Assembly: GCA_015680905.1 (NCBI GenBank)
Contig: CM027381.1
Location: forward strand, 57,354,501-57,418,500
Direction: 5' to 3'
DNA length: 64,000 nt
DNA from: Coptis chinensis
Lineage: Eukaryota > Streptophyta > Magnoliopsida > Ranunculales > Ranunculaceae
The position numbers and the translations under genes were made by a program. Below are positions 47,048 to 58,114 of this stretch, one piece after another; the stretch's first letter is position 1; every line of letters starts with the position of its first letter. The notes under the pieces were generated by a model, which did no database searches, was not told the origin of the DNA, and saw nothing but the letters and a program-made list of their open reading frames with translations.

Positions 47048-47429
47048 AGGCACGAACAAGCGTGTCTTTTGCAAGGTTATGATGTTGACACTCTATAAGA
47101 AGAATAGTGTACCGGTTCCAGGCCTCTGAAAAGAATTCATGAGGGTTCTGGAAGAAGAAATTAATCTTTTGAATCATTTAATCTATCTTCAGTGGTGGGT
47201 AAAATTGTTCCATGAACAATTGAACAAGTTTGGCCCATGAGTCCACGGAATTACGCGTTTGGGCAGTTAACCAAGACGCCGCCTTATCGGCTAGGGTGAA
47301 AGGAAACACCTTCAATTTAATTTGTTCTAAACCTATGTTAGGATGATAGAATGTAGTGAGAACTTGTTCTATCCTACGCATATGCTGATAAGGTTTTTCG
47401 TGGTCTAAACCATGAAAAACGAGTAACAA
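47048..47429 (-). pseudogene. Gag N-terminal part of element B
   Basis: Reads HEKPYQHMRRIEQVLTTFYH, then LKVFPFTLADKAASWLTAQT and WAKLVQLFMEQFYPPLKID, the conserved retrotransposon gag core. A further segment, SEAWNRYTILLIECQHHNLA, runs up to the solo LTR insertion at 47043. After the solo LTR the frame continues at 45760 (see the C-terminal part). The gag start is not certain. Confidence 0.85.
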
Positions 47430-47592
47430 ATTAAAAATATTCAGGAGAATTCAAAAGTCCCCCTCGGTCTGCAAGAACGATGGATGACTTAGGGCCATCG
47501 TTTAGGGCTTTGTAAAAATTAGAGAGAGGACTCTCTACTTCGTAGCCATTGATGCAGGTGTAGTGTGTGATATTCTAGATAGGCATGTGCGC
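47430..47592 (-). other. Leader and primer-site region of element B
   Basis: Lies between gag and the 5' LTR. Directly next to the LTR the minus strand reads CAGCGCACATGCC, which may be a decayed Asp-tRNA-type primer site (usual TGGCGCCGTTGCC). No gene. Confidence 0.45.
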
Positions 47593-48703
47593 TGACGTTT
47601 ACGATAGATAACGGTTAGATGGTTTTCTCTTACCAAACCTTAATCTCATGCAAGGCTAAGTCCAATATGAAAGAACACTAACAACAGTCAAACAACAACC
47701 TGATATACTAGAATTTAAACTCCTCTGACAGAGAAGACGAGGAGTGAAAAAAGGAGAACCTAACTCATTTAATGATTAACAATTAAACAATATGAGAGTA
47801 ATGATTTTAAATATACCTAATATGGTGAAAACTACGATTTAATATATTATAAATTGAACTATGACAATTAAATAAGAAGATGTGAATATGAAGAAAGAGT
47901 TAGGGAGATTTGAAATCCACCTTGATTAATCCCTAATATGCTAGTATAAAGTTTGTTGCAACCCTAATCTTTATGTTTTCACACAAGGTTCAACATAAAG
48001 GTTAAGTTTTTTTATCCCTAATTATTCATGGCAAATCTAACCAACTAATAATTAGCATGAGAGGAAGTTGAAACCCATTCCCATAGTGAATGAACTACTC
48101 TCTAGATTTGAAGCTCTAAAATACAACTATTTTATACTAACATATCAAGTCTTCATCAAAGCTTCAATAAAACCTCTCTAATGGAGGTTTAGCTATGGAT
48201 TATTAGACTATCATTGAATAAATAATAAGAAGAAGAAGACATAATTGAAATACTATTTGATTAAAAATAACTTGAATTATATTAATGGTGGCTAGGCTAA
48301 TAAAACATAAACTAGGTTTAGACTAAAGAGAAAAAGTAAAAGCTAAGAGATAGGAGTCCTAAATTATTCTAATTAATGTGATAGAGTTAGAGTTTTGCCT
48401 TAGTCCTCTTTATATAGGAGAGGGCTAGGTTTACAATTTCATGCATGGGCTTTGGAGCTATATTTTGGGCCACTAAATCAAGACCAAAACCTAATTACTT
48501 AAGTCCAAACATGGTTTCTCTGCTGGAAATTACCGCAATAGCATTTTCATCCATTTTTACTCCTCTGATTGGATCACGAGCTAGAACATTAGAAAACTCT
48601 TTTCGAGTTGGTAGTTTTGACATATAATATGCCCAATTCTGAGATCTGAGTCCAAAGATACGGCCTGCGGAAGTTCTGTTGACTTTTGTGCTCTATTTCT
48701 GCC
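47593..48703 (-). repeat. 5' LTR of element B, outer end missing
   Basis: Direct repeat of 38590-39690. It ends at about 48703 (CTATTTCTGCCCGCG) where copia gag resumes. The counterpart of 39690-39954 is absent, so about 260 bp of LTR start has been deleted together with copia sequence. Confidence 0.82.
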
Positions 48704-49176
48704 CGCGTAGAGATCGAGTTCAATAGTAACAAAGCCTCAACTTCATCACCCATATGAATCTTCATCAAATGCAACTGATTGATGGTATTTTGTACTCCAT
48801 TAAGATGCTCAGACATTGAAGAACCTTTTTTGTACTTTGAGTTAGCAAACTTCTTAATGAGTAGCAATTTGTTGCCTGCAGACTTCCTCTCATAGAGGTC
48901 TTCCAATTTCTTCCACAAGCTGAAAGTGGTAGTCTCTTGGGATACATTATGGAAGACACTATCATTAATCCACTATCGAATGTACCCAATAGTTTTTCTA
49001 TCAAGCATCTTCCAATTTACATCAGATACTTCTGTAGGGTTTATCTCTCTATTCTCAATGGATTGTGCCAAGTCCTTACAATCAAGCAAGTATTCCATCT
49101 TCACTTTCCAAATAGTGTAGTTACCTCTATTTAGACTAGTCATGCTAGTTTTTATAGAATGATCCATCTTCAACAA
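48704..49176 (-). pseudogene. Copia gag, N-terminal part
   Basis: Begins MLKMDHSIKTSMTSLNRGNY then TIWKVKMEYLLDCKDLAQSI (49176-48973), and in another frame MWKKLEDLYERKSAGNKLLL then KYKKGSSMSEHLNGVQNTIN and DEVEALLLLNS (48918-48715). These are the classic copia gag (UBN2-type) motifs. A frameshift separates the two pieces near 48960. The C-terminus, with its zinc knuckle, is lost at the junction with element B. Confidence 0.88.
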
Positions 49177-49260
49177 GTTATTTCAACTCAAACCTCCTCT
49201 TATGAATTTAATCAAACACCTTTTAAGCAAGATTTGGATAATAATCTTTGTGATTAATCT

Positions 49261-49279
49261 AACCATGGCTCTGATACCA
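49261..49279 (-). promoter_or_regulatory. Primer binding site of the copia element
   Basis: The minus strand reads TGGTATCAGAGCCATGGTT, complementary to the 3' end of initiator Met-tRNA, two bases from the 5' LTR. Confidence 0.9.
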
Positions 49280-49281
49280 CT

Positions 49282-49988
49282 TGTTGGAGAAAACGATACC
49301 AATCGATCCCCACTAAGATATCTTGCACTTGGACAATCTACTACTGCAATTAAAAAACTAAACTTTCACTACAACCAACAACCACAACATAAGCTATGTA
49401 ATTAACTATCACAAACAAACAATAACAATGTAATGTAACTTACCACAATGAGACTCAAGATGTAACATGGTTCGGCTAATGATACCTACTTCCACAAGAG
49501 CAAATCCTTTTATAAGTATGGGAAGGAAGACTACAATCACTCCTATCAAGTCTCTTCAAGCTTACTAGATCTCTCTTATCTCATTACAAGCTTTTTATCT
49601 TTGCAAGGTTTTCCTCTCAATTTTGGTTGTTCTCAAAATTTATTTTCTATTCAAGACTTCTATTACTAAAAATCTAACTTTTGTTTTATAGTAATCTTAA
49701 ATTTTAGTGTAAAAACACGATCTTGATTTTCTGGCAAAATATCAGAACTCGGTATGTAGAGGCAAGAGCGCGGCGGGCGCTCTCTAGAATACGTATAGGA
49801 GGGTGCGCGATGCCTCCTTCTTAACCACATTCCAGTAACTTGTTTCATGAAAAAGATAGGAAAAAAAACTATCTTTTTTTTTCAGACAAGGGCATGTGTG
49901 CCCTTTGGGCAAGGCATATGCGAGCGCGTATGCGCCCTCTTCCCTTTTTAATACTTGTTTTGTCAATATTCCTCATGTGAGGATAACA
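49282..49988 (-). repeat. 5' LTR of the copia element
   Basis: 707 bp, reading TGTTATCCTCACATGAGG at the minus-strand start (49988) and ending CTCCAACA at 49282. Partner of 34620-35327. Confidence 0.9.
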
Positions 49989-51117
49989 CCAAAAATTTGA
50001 AGCTCATACATATAATAAACATTCACCTAACTAACCTAATGATCATCTCAATGTAAAGGGGAGAAAAAAAATCTACCTCAGTTTACCTCTCTCCATTTGT
50101 ACATGAGATGAGCGACCCACAAAACACAAAAGTGACTGCTATTGGAAGATGATAGGAGAAAATGGTTCCTCTACATACCTGTCAACACATCATATTGCAA
50201 TGATGTTATATATCCATTCAATTCTATGGTTCTAACCAAGCTACTGTCAGAACCAAAACACAATCAATGAAACCACGAACTAAATCAAGAACACACCATA
50301 TTTAATCAGCAAGAATTAAGAGCATACCCAAGAATCTAAAGGTTCTGCTAGGAAAACATTTGAGAGAACATATTTGAAGTGAAGACCATAATCTTTGTAA
50401 CTATTATAATCATGCTAAAGTAATGATGTTAAAACCTTAATCCTCCGTATTGTCATATAAACTGAAAAATAGCATAACAACCTTAATCGTTATGATTTTT
50501 TCTATGCAACACAGAAGCTTAAATTTCTAATGGAAACAATCAATATGATAAAATCCACTTACGAGCAAAACAAAACCATAGTTATCATACTTGGATTCCA
50601 ACACACCTTTAAACCACATGTTCATCCAAAGTAATTATCCATTTGTACAAAAGATTAAATAGTAGCTGCCCTGCGTAAAGTAGGAAAATCTGTATTAAGA
50701 ACTAACCTTGAGTTCCAAGAGACTACACCTTGATAGTGTTTGATCTTTATGAAGAACTAACATTCAGTTCCTAGAACTAACCTTGTTTAAGGGGGTACGG
50801 ATTACTTGCGCTTTATTCCCATACTTCAAGTGTGAAACACTTTTTGCTTCAACTTTGGGACGTGGTAATGAAAAATGATGCCTGCTAAATATAATATAAA
50901 AAGCAAATTAGCAGACCTATTAACTCATTTAATAGCAGAAAATCTAAGAAAGTTCACATTAGAATTGTACTATAAATTAGCATGGAGGTAATTTGATTAA
51001 TAAATAAATAAATAAAGGTCTACTAATCTACTTTAAACTTTTAAGCTACAAAAACTAAAACTCGTTGATGGCATGACCCTATTAGTTCTTCAATATAGTG
51101 TTTTGTGGTATGCTCAA
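49989..51117. other. Unassigned, possibly 3' flank of the gene ending at 51118
   Basis: AT-rich, no gene recognised. If the exon at 51118-51477 is a real gene end, this stretch would be its 3' UTR and downstream DNA on the minus strand. Confidence 0.35.
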
Positions 51118-51477
51118 TTAGAGGGCTGACTTTGATTTCATTTTCTGCTTCTTCGAATACAATGAAGCTAAACCAGTGCCCAATCCAGCAGGAGCCTTAT
51201 CTTCTCGACCTGTGACAGCACCATTTTCTTTAACATCACCTTGCTTATCCAAAGGACCAGTTGTCTCTTTCTTAGATTCATCAAACTCTACATTGCTCAG
51301 AGATTCTGTGGTAACCCCAGAATTGATGATATTAAGAATTTGTGTGAGTGGAGGCACAACTTGAACTGGAACACCATGTGGGCGTACAGGAAGGCCCTTT
51401 GCTGCCGCTTTCTTCCTAACCTCTGATGTAGCATGGGCAGCCCATTCATCAACACCCTTACTTAAGGGGTTTTTTAG
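51118..51477 (-). CDS. C-terminal exon of an unidentified host-type gene, cut by an LTR
   Basis: One open frame of about 119 codons on the minus strand, from the LTR junction to a stop at 51118. It starts KNPLSKGVDEWAAHATSEVR, continues KKAAAKGLPVRPHGVPVQVV and PLTQILNIINSGVTTESLSN, then an acidic, charged stretch, and ends GLASLYSKKQKMKSKSAL. The frame is open right to the base where the element C LTR starts, and composition is unlike the transposon genes: Ala/Lys-rich, then Glu/Lys-rich with a basic tail. I do not recognise the family. It could be the last exon of a nuclear or low-complexity host protein, or another transposon-carried fragment. The 5' part would lie beyond element C, outside the window. 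Confidence 0.5.
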   Translation of the reverse strand, partial: LKNPLSKGVDEWAAHATSEVRKKAAAKGLPVRPHGVPVQVVPPLTQILNIINSGVTTESLSNVEFDESKKETTGPLDKQGDVKENGAVTGREDKAPAGLGTGLASLYSKKQKMKSKSAL

Positions 51478-52283
51478 TGGTAAGTGTATTCAGAAGATTG
51501 AAGATGAGGTTTACCATAAATTGTTTAGAAGATGGATTGATGGGAGTTTATGAAGAAGAGAAGGTAGGATTCTTAACTTTCATGACTTGTTTTTGAATGA
51601 CTCAAAATTTGTATTAAAACATTATAAACTTAAATAAAACAACTTTGATTGAAGATTAAAACATAAACTTGAAATAAAACAACTTTGATTGAAGATTGAA
51701 ACATAAACTTGAAATGAAAAAGATTGAATTGAAGAACAAAAAGTAAAAACAAAACTTGAATGTAAATGACTTGAAAATAAAGATTACACTACTCCTACAT
51801 GACACTAGAATAAGTCTAGGTATATTCTCTCCTCCTACTTTTAGGTTTTTATACCCATACTTTTACAAAAGACCGATTTGCCCTTTCCTTCCATAATCAA
51901 GACACCTCACCATGTTGTTTTATGCTTTCCCTTTATGTTTTTTCATATCTTCTTAAGCAAGCTAGGTTTTGAGCAAGTCTTCTTTGGTAGCAAGGACATC
52001 TATCTCTAGTCTTCTGAGATAAGGACTTAATTTTTAGTTCTCTGGTTATGAGTCTTTAACTTTTGACTTTTTCAGCACTTTTTCATAGCAGCTTTAAGTT
52101 TTCAAAATAAGCGTTAATAAGGCTCCTTTTAGCGCTAAGATGCAGCTTTTATGGTAAGTGGTTTGAAATGGCTTGTAACCTGAAAAAGGCAGTAAAAGCT
52201 ATGAGTTGTTTTTTCATTATTCGTAAGAAGGGCTGTAATGTAGTAATGTAAGGGTAATAAAATGCACATTTGAGAGCTGATCA
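51478..52283 (-). repeat. 3' LTR of element C
   Basis: 806 bp, minus-strand start TGATCAGCTCTCAAATGTGC at 52283, minus-strand end TACACTTACCA at 51478. Inverted match to 36253-37061 and direct match to 63349-64000. Confidence 0.82.
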
Positions 52284-52296
52284 CCACCCCCCAAAT
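52284..52296 (-). promoter_or_regulatory. Polypurine tract of element C
   Basis: The minus strand reads ATTTGGGGGGTGG directly before the LTR, preceded by GCTTGAAGACAAGCAAAATG as in elements A and B. Confidence 0.82.
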
Positions 52297-53895
52297 AGCA
52301 TTTTGCTTGTCTTCAAGCAAAAATGAGAGAAAAACTGAGATCACAAATGAGTGATTTATTATTTATTATACTAATCTCGTTTCGTAGAGTGTGATTACAT
52401 TGACCATATGCAACAAGGCCTTAAACTACTATGAATTCCCTACTGGACGAGCTTAAGCCTCGTGAGAGTTTTCTAGAGATACTCACAAACTTCTTCTATT
52501 TAGTACAAAGGGTCTTGTCTCTTTATTTATTCTCAGAAGTCTATACATCTCATTAACGGGGAATAAGGACAAGCTCTTTTGAACTTAAAATAACATATGT
52601 ACAATAATTTAATCATCTAAAGATAAATACGCAAACATGAGCAATAAAATGCAAAAGCTGAGTCTTTTTTGAAACTTTTGGAGGTCGTCTTTAAGTTGGG
52701 TTTTCACAGGGATGTGTTAAAACACAAACTCTCTGATAGATTCACTCAAGTTTCATTCTCTCAAATGCAATGAGCATTTATATTCCTCACATACACGAAT
52801 GACGTCCAAAGGAAACTGGCGTCGATTGATTACACTTATCACTTACTATCACAACATTCGATTCCTAATTGAGCTAGAAGTCTTTTGTTAGGAGTGTCAT
52901 GGGGCTATGGAGATGGTTTAGAAAGGAAAAAAAAAAAAAAAAGGAAAAACAAAATCTGATAAGTTGAGAATTTGGGTCTTCAAGATACTTGTAACTAGAG
53001 AAGAACCTCGTTTTGTTCTTTGCTTCCGAATTGTGATTTGTTCTTTAGCCCTTTGGCTTTGTGACTCCACATGATTTTGAATTTTGGGAGTTATAACTTT
53101 GCTTTTGTTTTTTTTTTTTTTTGTTTATGATATCATCTCCTTTTGATTTTGAAATTTTTGGGAGATTCGATTTCTGACTCCTTTGATTTTTTTGGAGTTT
53201 TGGTTTTTGATTGGTCTTTATTTTCTTTTCTTTTTTCTCTTTTCGAAGCAACTAGCTGATTTGTTCTTATACAAGGTCTTCTCTCCTCTTTTTTTGATAT
53301 CCATCTAATTTTCAACTTATCAGCTAGGTAAGCTTTTTATTGTGTGTTGTAATGGGTTAGGGATTTACAGCGAAGAATAAAAAGGCTTTTAGAAAATTAT
53401 GAAGGATTAAGAGGTGTAACTAGAGAAAAACTATCTTTTTGGGTTTTTAACTTTTATTTGGCTATATCGATCCAAAAAGGGCCGAAATTCTCTCCTAGGA
53501 TATGGAGTAGTGATCAAGCAAGTGGATGTGTGGTCTTTCGATCCGGACATCCTTTGTGTCATCACTCAATAATCATTCAGATGAGGCTTTCGGTAAGATT
53601 ATCACAGGATATTGAACTTAATTGGTCTAACCTTGATCTTGGAAACTCACTACTATGTACAATCAAATGCTTATGCATGCTATTCATGAAAAGATGCAGA
53701 AACTATTGTACGTATATTAGTCTGAGTTCGAAGAATGAATCCTTACTCTGTTATTATAATGAGACATCTAGACTATTTGTTCATCATGGAAAAAGGAAAC
53801 AAGACTTTTATTACAAAACAGAAAAAATATTTTTGGTCTTTTTTGAAATGTTTTTTTTAAGAAATGAAGAAATATACTACTATATCTAATTGGTG
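52297..53895 (-). other. Non-coding 3' region of element C
   Basis: Homologous, on the same strand, to about 39970-41480 of element B and to the reverse complement of element A 4300-5770. No gene. A 143-residue plus-strand open frame at 53458-53889 is antisense to the element and not conserved. Confidence 0.6.
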
Positions 53896-54138
53896 ATCTT
53901 GGACATACCCCTAAAAACACTCCCGTACCCCATAACTAACATAAGTTTTTGTCATACCCCAATAACTGCCTAACTCTAATAATATCTCCCAAATACTTTG
54001 GGGTATTTCCAATAAGGGAAGGGGGCAAAATAATTTTAAAAAAAAAAAAAATAACGACACGTCTATTTGGTACCCATTTTTTAGTAAAACTTTCTTTCGT
54101 ATTCTTCTTATCCCTCTCGCTGTATCTTCTACACAAAA

Positions 54139-54140
<2 letters not shown>

Positions 54141-54174
<34 letters not shown>
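54141..54174 (+). repeat. (TAA)n microsatellite
   Basis: About eleven TAA units inside the TIR element. Confidence 0.95.
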
Positions 54175-54176
<2 letters not shown>

Positions 54177-56813
54177 TAAAAAAAAACAAACAAACAAACC
54201 TTACTAGCCTTGCAAACATAGATTTAATCTCATGCATATTAAACTTGAACTTGCTTTTAAATTACGAAGTCATCTCCTTCAGTGTTTCTAAACTTTCTCT
54301 TGCAGCAACTCTATAATGAATTCGGAATTGGGTCTATTGAGCCTTAATTGGTTGTCTGTTTGGCTTTCACCACCATAGTTGTTTGATGAAATGCCTCATT
54401 GAGCGACGGTTAAGCTTTGCAAGCTTTTCGTAGAAAGGGGAGCTGCTGGAGTCCATATTGATGTGTTCTAAAACTACACACTGTTGGCATGTGTAATGGC
54501 AGGCCAAGATGTTTGCAGTCTCCTGGTGGAATCAAGAGTTTGAATTCAAAATCAACAGAAAGTAAGATTAGGAAGAATTTAGACTTATAAAGAATTCTTG
54601 CTTCACACAGACCACTCTCCATTCGGAAGTTGCTATGGTGCTATTGGCAAGGAGAACCATGAAGTTATTTAGCAAATTGGTTGTATTTGTCAGTAGTAAG
54701 AAATTTTTTGTAGACTTGTAGTATTTCGGTCTGATACTGTTTCAATTAGAGCAGCAACCCTTACTTGTAGCAGTCTTAGTTAACTTGTGATATTATTCCA
54801 TTTTTGTTACTTTCTCTTGCTGTATCGTTGTGACATTTTCATTTTCTATAATGTGCTTCATTTGGCAAGATAATACAATGACATCTACTGTGTCTACACA
54901 TTTTCAACAGATAGCAACATCCATTGAGAACCAAGCTATCACTAAATTAGCCTATAAATGTAAAGCATCACTAAATTATGATAAACTTTATGAACCAAGC
55001 TACAAATTTGTAGTTACATGCCAGTATGATTTTAGCATACACAAGGACAATACAATTCAAGTCCAGCAGTGATAGAGACTTCTCATTCATAAAAGCAAAA
55101 ACAAAAATTGACAACATACCAAAATGTTAGACATACTGGCGTCTTGCTAACAAAGGGTGACTAAGGATAGTCAAACACTAGTTAAAAATCTACAATTAGA
55201 CTTCGTAAGTAAGCCAACCCCTCCACCCCAACAAATAAGGTCCATTTGATCCATTGGGAAATTTGAAACAATTCAACAACATTCCAAATCATGAGGAGAA
55301 TCCTAGCATCAACTTGGGGACCAGCCTCACTAGCTAGATTATAAATATTTGGCACCTCATATAGCAAACAAAACCTCAGCTGTGCGCTATAAGATCCTGC
55401 CCATCTGCTCATGTCCATAAACTCAGTCAGTGGTGGTGAATGTTCTCTTGAATACTGCATTTCTTACTTGTCCCAAGCAGTTGAAAATTGACACGAGACC
55501 ACAAATCCAAAGACAACTAAAGTTGATAGGACTACAAGTCAGCTTACTTGGGATGTTCTTGTTACAGGCGGGAGGTCGACTGAGGTAACATTTACAGGGT
55601 AAGTAAATAAGCCGAATCCACCCCTTATCTCTATCAATCCGGTGCTATTCTTTTTAAATTCTTTCAAATCTTTCACCCATTCAACCTTGGAAGAATGCTC
55701 CCTAGTATGATTATGTAACAAAAAGATAGAATTTTACTCGCAATTTGGAAACATAAAGAGCTTGAATGAATCTCCTAATTTGTAGAGAGCATATCCAAAG
55801 CTTAGTTGGTCTCTTGGTGTAAATAGGTTGACCTCATTGAACCATAGGCAACTAAACAAGTTGTTCAAGGCAGTGTGCTCCTGTATGATAATAGCCCCCT
55901 CTAGCACATCTGCATTTTATCAATTATGTTATTAAAATGAAAAATCGGGTAAGAAAAACATAGAAACAATTCAAAATACAGGGTATGTAAGATGAAGTAA
56001 CAATTGATAATTTTCACTATGACCATACATAATAGACGAGTTCCTAATGAGAGAATAATCCATCAAATGAAAGTTTGTCCAACATCGCATGTGTATAGAA
56101 AATGGAGATTGTCAAAAGGTTAACTCTAAACATAATAATTAAATCATCATTTGTACTGTTGATAGACTCCGTGGTTCACCACCTCATTATTTTGGGTTCA
56201 ACATTAAAATCCTAATTTTCTTGCATCTCTAACAAATCCCTAGAGAAACCTAGAAACACAGCTCTCAGTGACACCATGATTTCGGGTTCTAGATTTTCTC
56301 CTAGCTTTCATACATATTGAGAGTAAAATAATGTAATACAAGAGTGGGGAGTTTAACTTTTCATACCACTGATTGTCCTTTTACTCATACTCCATAGTTT
56401 CATTCCCTCATATCGATATATTTTGATTTGAATATCAATAAGAGGCCGGGCATACCACTTTCTCTGCTTTATTGCATCAGCCTATTCATATGTAGTCATT
56501 GTAGTAATCCAAAGTATAATAGTCTTCTGCGTCCTCCCATTCATCAAATTTTGATTTTGAATTTTTTTTCTTCATCCCCATTCGGTTGGTATTCATCCTC
56601 ATTACTTTAGTATGATTGATTCAAATCAAAAGTGGGTGTATGCATGTTTATTGATGAGATAAAAGAATAAGAGGTTATTGGAGAAGAAAAAAAAAACCAC
56701 AGTTTTTTTCTTTTACAACTGAATCACGTAGAGTAAATGACTTGTTTTAGTCAATAAATATCTTGGGTACGCCTAATAGAAAAGAAGGGTAATTTAGGAA
56801 GCTAAATGTGTCT

Positions 56814-56935
56814 AAAATCATTTTATTTATTTATTTTAAAGTTGGGGTACGGGAGTGTTTTGTTGGGTATTTCCAAAATCATTTTATTTATTTATTTTAA
56901 AGTTGGGGTACGGGAGTGTTTTGTTGGGTATTTCC
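56814..56935 (+). repeat. 61-bp tandem duplication of the right end of the TIR element
   Basis: Two near-identical copies (56814-56874 and 56875-56935), each from AAAATCATTTTATTTATTTA to GTTGGGTATTTCC, so the terminal repeat occurs twice at this end. Confidence 0.92.
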
Positions 56936-56940
56936 AAGAT

Positions 56941-58114
56941 ATAAGAAATGCCTGGTTTTTGCAAAATATTACTATACCAACCCCAAATAGAAATATGTTT
57001 TGCCCACAAAGTAAGAAGAGATAAGGAAAGATATTACCATAGAAACACGAGCAAAAATGGTGATACACCTGCATTATGTTCTTAATGATGAAAATATACC
57101 ACACCCCAAATAAGTTTGGGGTGGGGTTGTTTTATATAGAACGAGAAATACCTGGTTTATTGTACTAGGGATTTACATAATTATTCTACCACAAAATTTT
57201 TGGGTTTTTGGGTTTTTGAAAACATATGTAATGCAGAAAAGAAAAATGGAAAATTTTGGGATGATGTTATTGTGTTACGATCTACTCATATACCAAATTC
57301 CATATAAGAAACAAATTAAAACAAGCAGATGAAATTAAACTTATACTAATAGTTATAATTAAACATAAGTGCAAAAGAAAACAAAACAAACAGAATGGAA
57401 ATAAAACATAAACTATCTACATGGACAGTAGGGAGCTGCCTAGTCAGAATCCGTGCGTGACTCATCATGACATCGAGAAGATCCTTCTCCTCACTGACGT
57501 CGGGTCCTAGACTGTCTATCACTACGCGGGAGTGCATCTCTAATGTTGTGCAGTGTCATTGTGACACTGTGCTGAAAACATCACTGCTCTTGCTAGAAAT
57601 ATTGTTGCTCCTATCTGAGGGTTTGTTGAGCCGCTATAATGACTTGCCGCCTTTGCCTGAGGTGGTGGACGTGCTGGTACATAATCTTCTAGCCTTCATG
57701 GAGGAAATGAATTCCGTCCATAGGTTGAATGAACTGGTGAGTGGCACCTTCAGTGAAGTAATCCATTGGCTCAGTAGCATGTGCTTGCTCGGTGACTCTG
57801 GCAGCAGGTGGATGCTAGAATTACTGGACGCAGTGTTCATAGATAGGACCTACAGTAACATCCTTGACTTCCACTAGAGCGTCTGTAGCACCGAACCCCT
57901 AGTGCTGCATGATCCTGGTCACCAACACTGGTAGAGGGGCGGTGGACCTTTTGGGTTTGCAGAGTTGCTCCCAGACGAAGGTAGCGATGCAGAAGTTGTT
58001 CTTCTGCTCTTGAAGAATCCACATGATGTGGAGCATCACCATACCAATATCAGAAGGCTTGACTAAGCCTATTAAGTTGTAGGTTGTCCACTGAGATACC
58101 ACCAACTGATTCCT
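56941..58114 (-). other. Region of element C downstream of the post-pol ORF
   Basis: Contains polypurine-like motifs (complement of TTTGGGGTTGG) at about 56977-56990 and a TTTGGGG hairpin-like pair at about 57104-57125. Decayed C-terminal ORF remnants lie between about 58100 and 57350: HIMWILQEQKNNFCIATFVW near 58060-58000, resembling VLWILQENRYEFCILEF at about 1480-1535 in element A, and acidic and Ser/Thr-rich pieces in several frames. The long plus-strand open frame at 57467-57877 is antisense. Confidence 0.5.

Larger units (their letters stand above)
38590..48703 (-). mobile_element. Athila-like element B, non-autonomous (gag and protease, no pol core)
   Basis: Minus-strand LTR element inserted in the copia element. 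It has a 5' LTR (48703-47593, truncated at its outer end), a decayed primer site, gag, protease, a 191-residue ORF in place of reverse transcriptase, RNase H and integrase, a long 3' region with polypurine-like motifs, a polypurine tract (39957-39968) and a 3' LTR (39954-38590). Its 3' LTR is about 250 bp longer than its 5' LTR because the outer end of the latter was lost at the copia junction. A solo LTR interrupts gag. It shares its 3' architecture with element A. Confidence 0.85.
34620..49988 (-). mobile_element. Ty1/copia element with two LTRs, broken by nested insertions
   Basis: Minus-strand element. The 5' LTR (49282-49988) is followed by an initiator Met-tRNA primer site and gag (49176-48720). 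Integrase C-terminal part (38589-38285), reverse transcriptase end and RNase H (36252-35383), a polypurine tract and the 3' LTR (35327-34620) follow. Element B (38590-48703) splits gag from integrase, and a family-C LTR at 36253 begins a second interruption between integrase and reverse transcriptase. The end of gag, the protease and most of integrase are missing and were probably lost with the start of B's 5' LTR at the 48703 junction. The expected 5-bp target duplication is not evident (TATTT versus CCAAA). Confidence 0.88.
53896..56940. mobile_element. Non-coding DNA element with 37-bp terminal inverted repeats
   Basis: The left end (53896-53932) begins ATCTTGGACATACCCC. The right end (56904-56940), read on the minus strand, begins ATCTTGGAAATACCCA. 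By my count 33 of 37 positions agree, including the inner 19 bases AAAACACTCCCGTACCCCA. The element interrupts element C between stretches that are contiguous in element B. No transposase was recognised. No convincing target duplication is visible (flanks TAATTGGTG and ATAAGAAAT), so superfamily is undetermined; a Mutator-like or hAT-like non-autonomous element is possible. Minus-strand open pieces (55460-55182 and 55721-55539) could be captured coding sequence but are not recognised. Confidence 0.65.

Noticed and set aside
34615..49993. Target duplication of the copia element
   Set aside because: The 5-bp flanks (TATTT and CCAAA) do not match. A loose similarity of wider flanks (AAAATTTTGAAGCCATA and AAAATTTGAAGCTCATA) is not a copia-type duplication.
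53458..53889. 143-residue plus-strand open frame
   Set aside because: Antisense to element C's non-coding 3' region; the homologous stretches in A and B have no equivalent open frame.
57467..57877. 136-residue plus-strand open frame
   Set aside because: Antisense to the decayed C-terminal part of the element C post-pol region; no family resemblance.
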